DNA of 64,000 nucleotides from Lysobacterales bacterium (GTDB lineage: Bacteria; Pseudomonadota; Gammaproteobacteria; Xanthomonadales; SZUA-5): positions 60,889 through 124,888 of the forward strand of contig JALHRS010000001.1 of the NCBI GenBank assembly GCA_022841325.1, written 5' to 3'. Of this stretch, positions 1 to 7,306 are shown in pieces. Numbering within the stretch: the stretch's first letter is position 1; each line of letters begins with the position of its first letter. A program made the position numbers and the translations under genes. The notes beneath the pieces were generated by a model. It did not search any database. It worked only from the letters and a program-made list of their open reading frames with translations, and was not told the DNA's origin.

Positions 1-46
1 CCCGTGCCCCGTGCCCCGACAACCGACAACCGACAACCACCCCCCC
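1..46. repeat. Heptanucleotide tandem repeats
   Basis: Two copies of CCCGTGC run directly into about three copies of a CCGACAA-type heptamer, all in a seven-base register. The same heptamers recur elsewhere in the window: CCCGTGC reversed at 31853-31908 and varied at 40271-40305, and CCGACAA reversed at 47081-47122. A poly-C tract follows. No gene is apparent before the riboswitch. Confidence 0.85.
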
Positions 47-83
47 CCCCGCTCTTGCATCCGCCCTCGTCCGCCCCCAGACT

Positions 84-208
84 TCACGGTGTAGAGGGGA
101 GTAGCTTTTCGCGTCACGCCCGTCATCACGTGCGCTACCTGCGCGCCGGGTGTGTCGGTGTATCCGGCCATGGATATGCAAGCGAGACCTCGACCGCACC
201 GCGTGCGC
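84..208 (+). promoter_or_regulatory. yybP-ykoY (manganese) riboswitch
   Basis: The leader of the TerC-family gene holds the hallmark blocks of this class in the right order: GGGGAGTAGC at 96-105, CGTCATCACG at 121-130 and GCAAGCGAGACC at 178-189. CACGGTG at 85-91 can pair with the CACCGCGTG region near 198-206 to close the element. The class binds Mn2+ and commonly precedes TerC/Alx, MntP and P-type ATPase genes, so gene context agrees. The call rests on motif recognition by eye; no covariance model was run. Boundaries are approximate. Confidence 0.8.
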
Positions 209-213
209 GCTTC

Positions 214-238
214 GGCTGAATCCTTGACGGATTCGGCC
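214..238 (+). promoter_or_regulatory. Hairpin, possible riboswitch expression platform
   Basis: GGCTGAATCC and GGATTCGGCC form a ten-pair stem (one G-U) around a five-base loop. It sits just after the aptamer and about 70 bases before the TerC start codon. No U-tract follows, so it is not a classical intrinsic terminator. It could act with the aptamer on transcription or on access to the ribosome binding site; which of these is inference. Confidence 0.5.
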
Positions 239-311
239 GGCGTGCCGTTGCTGGTCGAGGGGGGTCCTCGTCCTGGTGCGCAGCGGTACTTGGGCGGACG
301 GGGCTCTGCAT

Positions 312-1268
312 ATGGAATCGATAGGCACCTGGTGGATGTGGGCGGGCTTCACCGTGCTGGTGATCGTCGCGCTGATCGTGGACTTGCTGGTCATGCGCCA
401 GCAGGGCGCGCACCGGGTGTCCTTCCGTGAAGCTCTGCGATGGTCGATGGTCTGGATTGCGCTGGCGCTGGCCTTCAACGCCGCGCTCTGGTGGTATCTG
501 CGCGGCGCTGCGGGGCCGGAAATCGCCAACACCAAGGGGCTTGAATTCCTGACCGGCTACCTGGTCGAGAAGTCGTTGGCGGTGGACAACATCTTCGTCT
601 TCCTGATGATCTTCAACTTCTTTGCGGTGCCCATCGAATATCAGAAGCGGGCGCTGATCTGGGGAGTGATCGGCGCCATCGTGCTGCGTGCGCTGATGAT
701 CCTGCTGGGCGCTTTCCTGATCGCAAAATTCCACTGGATCTTCTACGTGTTCGGTGCCTTCCTGGTGATCACCGGCATCAAGATGGCCACCGCCGGCGAC
801 GACAAGCCTGACCTTGAGCAGAATCCGGTCATCCGCTGGGTGCGCATGCACATGAAGATCGCGACCGAGTTCGATGGCGAGAAGATGATCACCATTCGCA
901 ATGGCGTGCGCTATGCAACGCCCCTGCTGCTGGTGATCGTGATGATCGGCATCACCGATGTGATCTTCGCGGTGGATTCGATCCCGGCCATCTTTGCGAT
1001 CACCACCGACCCCTTCATCGTGTTGACCAGCAATGTCTTCGCCATCCTCGGCCTGCGGGCCATGTATTTCATGCTGGCGGACATGGCCGACCGCTTTCAT
1101 TTCCTCAACTACGGGCTGGCCGCGGTGCTGTGTTTCATCGGCGTCAAGATGCTGATCATGGATCTCTACAAGATTCCGATCATGGTGTCGCTGGGTACAG
1201 TGTTCGTGCTGGTCGCCGGATCCATGGTGGCCTCGCTGCTGATTCCGGCCAAACCGGAGCGGGTGTAG
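312..1268 (+). CDS. TerC/Alx-family integral membrane protein, probable manganese exporter
   Basis: A polytopic inner-membrane protein of about 318 residues with family signatures: acidic residues inside membrane helices in VEKSLAVDNIFVF and, later, GITDVIFAVDSIPAIFAIT. These acidic motifs are thought to bind or pass the metal. The start chosen is the ATG at 312, preceded by a purine-rich GGACGGGG stretch; an upstream in-frame start at 276 would add twelve non-conserved residues. The manganese riboswitch directly upstream strongly favours Mn2+ efflux, as for E. coli Alx, over tellurite resistance, the older family name. It appears to be a single-gene unit. Confidence 0.92.
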   Translation: MESIGTWWMWAGFTVLVIVALIVDLLVMRQQGAHRVSFREALRWSMVWIALALAFNAALWWYLRGAAGPEIANTKGLEFLTGYLVEKSLAVDNIFVFLMIFNFFAVPIEYQKRALIWGVIGAIVLRALMILLGAFLIAKFHWIFYVFGAFLVITGIKMATAGDDKPDLEQNPVIRWVRMHMKIATEFDGEKMITIRNGVRYATPLLLVIVMIGITDVIFAVDSIPAIFAITTDPFIVLTSNVFAILGLRAMYFMLADMADRFHFLNYGLAAVLCFIGVKMLIMDLYKIPIMVSLGTVFVLVAGSMVASLLIPAKPERV

Positions 1269-1312
1269 CCGCAGCGGTGGAGGGCGCCGCGCTGCGGCGC
1301 CGCTTCGCCTGG

Positions 1313-1358
1313 TGTGAAGATCAAGAGCGGCCGCGCAGGCGCGCGTCCCTCCTCAAAG
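1313..1358. repeat. Dispersed ~40-bp GC-rich repeat, copy 1
   Basis: This stretch, containing GATCAAGAGCGGCCGCGCAG, recurs almost exactly in the opposite orientation at 28232-28272, in both cases between genes. It lies between the TerC gene and the response regulator. No coding potential is evident. Confidence 0.75.
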
Positions 1359-1472
1359 CCGCTACCAGACCGCCCCACCTCGTCGGTAAACCGCCCCCCG
1401 ATTCATGGGTTTGCCTGATCCAAAGATTGGCGCAGCATTCGTGCTACCGGCGCAGCAACAGGCAAGGCCATC

Positions 1473-2123
1473 ATGGTGGACGTATTGGTAGTCGAGGACG
1501 AACCGCGCACGCGCGACCGACTGGCATCGATCATCGCCGCCCATCCGGACTGGCGGCTGCTGGCGCAGGCCGGCAGCCTGCAGGAAGCCCACATCGCCCT
1601 GGAATCGGGCCTGCCCGACGTCCTGCTGCTGGATCTGGGCCTGCCCGACGGCAGCGGACTGTCCTTGCTGGACAGCTTGCGGGCACGCGGCGCCGCCACC
1701 GGCACGCTGGTGATTTCGGTACTCGGCGACGAGTCCAGCGTGCTGCGCGCCATCGAGCGGGGCGCCGGCGGTTATCTGCTCAAGGACGCCGATGACCGCG
1801 CCGTGGTCGCTGCCATCGAACAACTGCTGGCAGGCGGGGCGCCGCTGAGTCCGAGCATCGCCGTGCATCTGATGCGCCGGCTGCAGACGCCGCCGCGTGC
1901 CAGCAAGGCGGAGATCGAGGGTATCGGCCTCAACGAGCGCGAACTGGAGCTGCTGAAGCTGATCGCCAAGGGCCTGTCCTACGAAGAGGTGGGTCAGCTG
2001 ATGGGGCTGAAATACAACACCATCACCTCCTATGCCAAGGAGCTCTATCGCAAGCTGCAGGTACATTCACGCGCTGAAGCGGTGTTCGAGGCACAGCAAC
2101 TGGGATTGGTGGGCACTGCGTGA
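1473..2123 (+). CDS. LuxR/NarL-type response regulator
   Basis: Receiver domain (residues 1-120) plus GerE-type helix-turn-helix (about 145-210). The phosphorylation pocket is complete: acidic pair E8/D9, phospho-acceptor D54 in LLLDLGLPDG, and K104 in GYLLKD. The C-terminal segment LNERELELLKLIAKGLSYEE is the usual start of the DNA-binding domain. The stop codon overlaps the start of the kinase gene by four bases (GTGA), so the two are translationally coupled and very probably a cognate pair. The genes controlled cannot be read from the sequence. Confidence 0.95.
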   Translation: MVDVLVVEDEPRTRDRLASIIAAHPDWRLLAQAGSLQEAHIALESGLPDVLLLDLGLPDGSGLSLLDSLRARGAATGTLVISVLGDESSVLRAIERGAGGYLLKDADDRAVVAAIEQLLAGGAPLSPSIAVHLMRRLQTPPRASKAEIEGIGLNERELELLKLIAKGLSYEEVGQLMGLKYNTITSYAKELYRKLQVHSRAEAVFEAQQLGLVGTA

Positions 2124-3955
2124 GCCGGCAAGCCCTGTGGCAGTTGCTGAAGCCGGGCGTGGCCAGCGCCTGGTGGCTGCTGACGATCGCTTTCGCCCTG
2201 CTGCTGCTGAGCACGCGGATGGGACCGGATCTATTGGCCTACCAGATCACCCAAGCCCGGGAGTTCCGCTGCGATGGCACCGATCTCGGCCCGGTCCGCC
2301 TGCCCCGATACGACTATGGAACAAGTTGCAAACGGCTGCTGGCCAGCCGTCACCTCGACGGCGAACAGACTTTCGAGCAGTCGTTGCTGGTCAGCGGCAT
2401 GGGTCGTGACGCACGCATCTGGATCAATGGCAATCTGTTGCGCGAGTTCGATCCACGCCCCAGCTTCGACAACACCAGCCAGCCGCTGCTGCTGGTGCTG
2501 CAGCCGGGAATCCTGCATGCCGGCGACAACGAGCTGATCTTTCAGGTGCGCAGCGGCAGCAGCCGCTTCGACCGCAACTATCTGGGCACCTTGCTGCTCG
2601 GTCCCAACGAATTGCTGATGCCCGCCTACCAGCGCATCCAGTTCGCTGGCGTCAATGGTGCGCAGCTGGCGGTGGTGGTCGGCCTGGCGATCCTGCTGAC
2701 GCTGTTGCCAATCGCGCTGATGCGCCCGCGGGAAGCCGGCTATCGCTGGTTTGCGCTGTCGGTGCTGTTCAGCCTGATCTACATCTGGAACATGGGCTGG
2801 CCGCTGCGCCCGCTACCCACGGTGCTCTGGCATCTGACCGCGCATGCGGCGCTGGCCGGCGCCTTGTGGGCCATGCTGCGTTATTCGATGTCCATGGCCG
2901 ATACGACCCCGCGATTCCGGCTCTGGGTCGATCGGCTGACGATGGCGGCCCTGGTCAGTCTGTGCTTGGCCTCCTTGTTCTGGGGCGGGCTGATCTCCAG
3001 TGTGGGCGACGCCATCTATCGCGCCGGCATGATCACGCTGCTGCTGATGCTCACCCAGTTCTGGTGGCAGCGTCGCGACGGCGGCTTTCCGCTGGCACGC
3101 TGGCTGGCCGCCGCAGCGGCACTCAACATCGTGCTCGGCGTGGCCGACAGCCTGCGCGTCTGGCAGACCCTGAACGGGTTCATCGCCCCCTATCTGGTGC
3201 ATTGGGGCATCCTCTATCTGCTGGTGCTGCTGCTGATCGGACAGATCAGGCACATCTTGCAGGCACTGCGCACCGCCGAGCACGTGCAGCGGGAACTGGC
3301 GCAGGCGCTGGACCAGCGCAGCCTGGAACTGCAGCAGGAATTCGCGCTCCGCCAGCAGGCCGAACAGGCACGCACGCTGGCCGAGGAGCGCCAGCGCATC
3401 ATGCGCGACATGCACGACGGCGTCGGCGGTCAGCTGGTGGCCCTGATCGGCCAGGCTGAGCATGGCAAGCTGGACGCTGCGCACCTCAAGCTGCACCTGC
3501 GCCGCAGCCTCGACGACCTGCGACTGATGATCGACTCGCTGGACGACGCCTGCGCCGATCTCGGTGTCGCCCTGGGCATGCTGCGTCAACGTTTGCAATC
3601 CAGCCTCAAGGATCTGCCCATCCAGGTGCGCTGGCAGACCGCGCAATTGCCGGATCTGGCCCCCAGAGCCCCGGACGAGGTGCTCCAGGTGCTGCGTATC
3701 GTGCAGGAATCGATCACCAATGCGCTCAAGCACGCACAGTGTCGGCAACTGCAGATCAGCGCCGCCTGGCATCAGGGCTGGCTGGAGATCTGCGTGCAGG
3801 ACGACGGTGTGGGCATGCCGCAGGGCGAGACCCATGGCCGCGGCCTGCCCAGCATGCGCCTGCGTGCCGCCGGCATCGGCGCCAGCATCGAGATTGCCTC
3901 GCAGGCACCGGGCACCCGAGTACGCCTGCGACTGCCGCAGGCGCTGGCCGGCTAA
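2120..3955 (+). CDS. Sensor histidine kinase, 7TM-type, HisKA_3 family
   Basis: 611 residues. A signal-anchor helix is followed by a roughly 150-residue periplasmic beta-rich domain resembling 7TMR-DISM sensor domains (GRDARIWINGNLLREF), then about seven membrane helices (residues 175-375). Next come a coiled coil, the dimerisation/phospho-acceptor helix MRDMHDGVGGQL with H432, and a HATPase domain with N box (QESITNALKHA), DDGVGM and GRGLPSMRLRA. HisKA_3 kinases pair with NarL-type regulators, matching the upstream gene. It starts at GTG 2120 inside the regulator's stop. Its stop overlaps the convergent Ser/Thr kinase stop. The signal sensed is unknown; the DISM-like fold suggests a small carbohydrate or similar ligand. 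Confidence 0.93.
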   Translation: MSRQALWQLLKPGVASAWWLLTIAFALLLLSTRMGPDLLAYQITQAREFRCDGTDLGPVRLPRYDYGTSCKRLLASRHLDGEQTFEQSLLVSGMGRDARIWINGNLLREFDPRPSFDNTSQPLLLVLQPGILHAGDNELIFQVRSGSSRFDRNYLGTLLLGPNELLMPAYQRIQFAGVNGAQLAVVVGLAILLTLLPIALMRPREAGYRWFALSVLFSLIYIWNMGWPLRPLPTVLWHLTAHAALAGALWAMLRYSMSMADTTPRFRLWVDRLTMAALVSLCLASLFWGGLISSVGDAIYRAGMITLLLMLTQFWWQRRDGGFPLARWLAAAAALNIVLGVADSLRVWQTLNGFIAPYLVHWGILYLLVLLLIGQIRHILQALRTAEHVQRELAQALDQRSLELQQEFALRQQAEQARTLAEERQRIMRDMHDGVGGQLVALIGQAEHGKLDAAHLKLHLRRSLDDLRLMIDSLDDACADLGVALGMLRQRLQSSLKDLPIQVRWQTAQLPDLAPRAPDEVLQVLRIVQESITNALKHAQCRQLQISAAWHQGWLEICVQDDGVGMPQGETHGRGLPSMRLRAAGIGASIEIASQAPGTRVRLRLPQALAG

Positions 3956-6591
3956 TCGAGCCGGGCACTGAAACGCTGCTGGAAGGCGGCTGCGGCCTGC
4001 GTATCCCCCATGGCACGCAGCAACTCCAACCAGACCGCCGCTATTTCGCCAAGGCTGGCATCGTCGATCTGATCCAGGTCAATCTGGTGGAACATGTGCT
4101 CAATCAGAGCCCGAGCTTCGCCGCGCGACCTCGGCAACTGGGCCAGTGCGCGCGCTTGTGCCAACTGGCGCATGTACACGGCCGGATGCGTGGGCGGATA
4201 CCGCTGTTCGGCCAGCCCTCGGGCCTGGGCCGACCAGCCGGCTGCTGTCTCGAAGCTGCCGCGCAGCATCTCTGTCGTGGCTAGCGCATCCATCAGCAGC
4301 GCATTCTGGTAGGCCTGCGCACCCAAGCTCTCGCGCAATTGATTCAGGGCCTCGGTCTGTGTGGCGAGCGCCTGCACGAGCTTGCCCTGGGCCGCGAGCG
4401 CACGGCCCCATTCGGCCTGCGTGTACAGCGTCAGCCCCAGATTCTCGCCCCCGTTCTGCCGCCGCAGCTCAAGCGCGATGCGCCAGTCGGACTCGCCGCC
4501 ATCAACATCTCCCATGTCCAGGCGCATGCGTCCGCGCGAGGCGTGCAGTTGCGCGCGATCGACCAGCGCATCGGGCGGCAGCGCCTGTTCAGCCAGTGCG
4601 TAGCGTTCGCTGGCCAGTCCATGCTGCCCCTGCTCATTGGCCAGATTCGCCAGCCGTATCTGCAGACGCGCTGTTTGTGCGTGCACTGGGCCGAAGGCGG
4701 CACTCGCCAGTTGCAGCGCCCGCTGATAGTCGGCATCGGCGGTCACGAAGTCCCGTCGCCGCAAGGCCGCAGTGGCATGCGCCAGCAGTGGCTGGATCAG
4801 CCAGGGGTGATCCGTGCCGAGCCGGGCTTCGATCAGCGCAATGGTGGCGTCGACAGCCGGAGGAATTTCCACGTCACGGCGCATCTGCTCCAGCGCCACG
4901 AGTTCCTCGGCATGGGCAGCGAGCAACTCGGCGGTATCAACGCCCTGCGCTTGCGAGAACACCGAGCGCGCGGATCGCGCCGCGACCAGGGCCTCATCGA
5001 AGCGACCGCGACGTGTCAGGATGCGCGCGCGGCGCACATCCAGCTGCGCCTTGTTCATCGTTGAAAGCTGTTGATGAAGTGCATCGAGTGAGGCCAGCGC
5101 CGCCTCGGCTGCGTCGATCTCGGCAGCCGCGATCTGCACATCGACAAGGGCCACATCGACGGCAAACCTGGCCTCCGTCGGCAGGCGCTCACGGGCCTGC
5201 GTCAGTGTTGCCCGAGCCTCGCTCAAGCTGCCCACCCGCAGCTGAGCCATACCGATCGCGCTCAGCAGCGGCGCAGCCATTGCCGGTTGATCCGGAAACT
5301 CGCGCAGTACATCAGCCGCACCCAGGCGCAGCAGCTCGGCGGCTGGGCGGGCGCTGGCCTGCTCACGCACAAAGGGATCCTGCTCGCGGAACATGTCCAC
5401 CAGAAAGGCATTGCTGCGCTCAGCCCGCAGCGCCGCTTGCTGAGCCAGCACGGTGGCCTGCTGCGCCCGCTGTGCCTGCAGCAGCGCCACGGCCAGCCCG
5501 ATCACCATCGCCATCAGCGCCAGCCCCGCCATCGCACTCGCCGCGCGGTGTCGTGCCAGAAAGCGACGCAGGATGTAGGCCCGCGTCGGCGCCCGTGCCT
5601 GCACCGGCTGCTGGGCCAGATAACGTTGCAGATCTTCGCGCAAGGCCTGCACACTGCCATAGCGTGCAGCCGGATCGTGGCGCAGTGCTTGCGAGGCAAT
5701 GGCCTGCAGGTCGCCGCGCAGGCTGCTGCTGGGGATCCTGGGTACCGGACGGGCGCTCGCCAACTCCGCCAGCTGGATGCTCTCCTCGACGTGCAGCGCA
5801 TCGAGCATGGCTGACAGTTCACCTTGCTGGCGCGCTGGTGGCAGCCTGCCAGTCAGCAGTCGCACCAGAATGAGTCCCAGTGCATAGACATCGGTCGCCG
5901 TGCCCACAGTGCCCTCGCGCAGCTGTTCGGGCGCCGCCCAGGCCGGTGTCAGCAGCCCCTGGGTGCTGCCGCTGGCTGGCGCATCCAGCAGCTTGGCAAT
6001 GCCGAAGTCCAGCAGCCGCAGGTGGCCATCAGCCCGCACCAGGATATTGCCCGGCTTCAGGTCCCGATGCACCACCAGGTGCCGGTGCGCGTGTTCGACC
6101 GCCTGGCAGATGTCGATCAGCAGCGCCAGCCGCTGCGCCAGGCCGAGCTGGGCACGGTCACACCAATCGATCAGATCCGTGCCTTCGACATACTCCATGA
6201 CCAGATATGGCTGACCCTCGGCATCGACACCAGCATCGATGAAACTGGCGATACCAGGATGATCCAGCCGCGCGAGAATGCGACGCTCTGCCAGCAACTG
6301 CTGTCTGAGCAAGGGCGATGCCATACGCAGGCGTTTGATCGCCACACGCTGTTCGACCTGGCCGTCTGCCCGCTCACCCAGCCAGACCTCGCCCATACCG
6401 CCAGCGCCCAGTTTGCGCACCAGACGGAATGGGCCCAGATATTGCGGTGGCTCATCCGCGCCCGGATGCTCGACATTGGACTGCAAGGCACTCAACACGC
6501 GCAGCAGTCGCCCGGCGGTTTCTCCGCCCTGCGCCAGGGTCTGCAGCTCGGGATCTGCCGGGCCGGCGGGCGCCTGATCAGGCTGGCTCAT
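3952..6591 (-). CDS. Membrane-anchored Ser/Thr protein kinase with TPR-like C-terminal domain
   Basis: 879 residues from ATG 6591. The kinase domain (about 54-335) is complete: glycine loop LGAGGMGEVW, catalytic-pocket K86, HRDLKPGN with D177 and DFG with D195. One transmembrane helix follows at about 351-371, then a roughly 500-residue helical region of TPR-like repeats. Its start overlaps the last 14 bases of the ECF sigma gene, so both are co-translated. Kinases beside ECF factors phosphorylate the sigma factor in known systems (PknT/EcfP in Vibrio, PknS/EcfP in Xanthomonas); the same is inferred here. An upstream in-frame ATG at 6642 would lie deep inside the sigma gene and is not preferred. 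Confidence 0.95.
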   Translation of the reverse strand: MSQPDQAPAGPADPELQTLAQGGETAGRLLRVLSALQSNVEHPGADEPPQYLGPFRLVRKLGAGGMGEVWLGERADGQVEQRVAIKRLRMASPLLRQQLLAERRILARLDHPGIASFIDAGVDAEGQPYLVMEYVEGTDLIDWCDRAQLGLAQRLALLIDICQAVEHAHRHLVVHRDLKPGNILVRADGHLRLLDFGIAKLLDAPASGSTQGLLTPAWAAPEQLREGTVGTATDVYALGLILVRLLTGRLPPARQQGELSAMLDALHVEESIQLAELASARPVPRIPSSSLRGDLQAIASQALRHDPAARYGSVQALREDLQRYLAQQPVQARAPTRAYILRRFLARHRAASAMAGLALMAMVIGLAVALLQAQRAQQATVLAQQAALRAERSNAFLVDMFREQDPFVREQASARPAAELLRLGAADVLREFPDQPAMAAPLLSAIGMAQLRVGSLSEARATLTQARERLPTEARFAVDVALVDVQIAAAEIDAAEAALASLDALHQQLSTMNKAQLDVRRARILTRRGRFDEALVAARSARSVFSQAQGVDTAELLAAHAEELVALEQMRRDVEIPPAVDATIALIEARLGTDHPWLIQPLLAHATAALRRRDFVTADADYQRALQLASAAFGPVHAQTARLQIRLANLANEQGQHGLASERYALAEQALPPDALVDRAQLHASRGRMRLDMGDVDGGESDWRIALELRRQNGGENLGLTLYTQAEWGRALAAQGKLVQALATQTEALNQLRESLGAQAYQNALLMDALATTEMLRGSFETAAGWSAQARGLAEQRYPPTHPAVYMRQLAQARALAQLPRSRGEARALIEHMFHQIDLDQIDDASLGEIAAVWLELLRAMGDTQAAAAFQQRFSARLD

Positions 6592-7141
6592 CCTGCCCCG
6601 CCATGCGTGCCAGGGCGCGATTGACCCGCACCCGTACCGCATCCGGCGACTGGCCCAGCTCCAGCCCGATCTCCGGATAACTCATGCCAAATTCGAAACG
6701 CATCAGCACCATCGCTCGCTGGGCCTCGTCCAGCCGGGCCAGCGACTGCTCGTAGGCCAGCCAATCTTCGGGCGCCACGCCTGCCGGCATCGACGCATCG
6801 AACTCGGCCTCCGGCGTGCGCTCGATGTCCTGCAGCGGTCGATGACGACGCATCGATTCGCGTAGCGCATTGAGCAGAATCTCGCGCAGGTAGGCGAAGA
6901 AGGCGCCCGGATGCCGCGACTGGAACTCCGGGATCCGATCCAGAGCCTTGAGCCAGGTGAGCTGCACCAGATCCGCCGTGTCCTGCTGGTGACGCAGCAA
7001 ACCGGGGACCCGTCCCCGGGCAAAGCGCTGCAGCAGGGGCTGCACCCGCGCCACCAGCAGATTGCGCGCCTGTCCATCGCCGTCACGACAGCGCGAAAGC
7101 AGGCGTTCAGTGGTCCAGTCGGCAGGCGCATTGGCAGTCAT
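6578..7141 (-). CDS. ECF-type sigma-70 factor linked to the Ser/Thr kinase
   Basis: 187 residues from ATG 7141. Sigma region 2 is at about 20-95 (HQQDTADLVQLTWLKALDRI) and region 4 at about 130-183 (MVLMRFEFGMSYPEIGLELG, then SPDAVRVRVNRALARM). No anti-sigma gene is adjacent; a Ser/Thr kinase overlaps instead. The region 2.2 DAED core-binding motif reads D54-T55-A56-D57, losing the Glu and gaining a Thr. In EcfP-type factors weakened acidity here is restored by kinase phosphorylation; whether T55 does this is inference. It resembles the sigma family found beside Ser/Thr kinases in planctomycetes. A longer frame reaches 7546 but that extension lacks sigma features. Confidence 0.92.
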   Translation of the reverse strand: MTANAPADWTTERLLSRCRDGDGQARNLLVARVQPLLQRFARGRVPGLLRHQQDTADLVQLTWLKALDRIPEFQSRHPGAFFAYLREILLNALRESMRRHRPLQDIERTPEAEFDASMPAGVAPEDWLAYEQSLARLDEAQRAMVLMRFEFGMSYPEIGLELGQSPDAVRVRVNRALARMAGQDEPA

Positions 7142-7306
7142 GACCAAAGCATAGCCGGGCGCCGGACCGGTTGTACCGGGTCCGCACCGCCTTGGGCATC
7201 GATTGTTTCGCCATCTGAACCATGGCCGGTGCACCCGCAAACCCAGTCGTGTTCGCTTTCGTCCCCGTGCTGCATTGATGGGTAAAGCCCTGTGCGGAGT
7301 TGCCTC

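Noticed and set aside
4-219. A 71-codon frame at the window start
   Set aside because: It overlaps the heptamer repeat, poly-C tract and riboswitch; composition is Pro/Ser/Arg low complexity.
4146-5873. A 575-codon plus-strand frame opposite the Ser/Thr kinase
   Set aside because: Arg/Ala/Pro-rich shadow of the kinase/TPR gene, which is complete on the minus strand.
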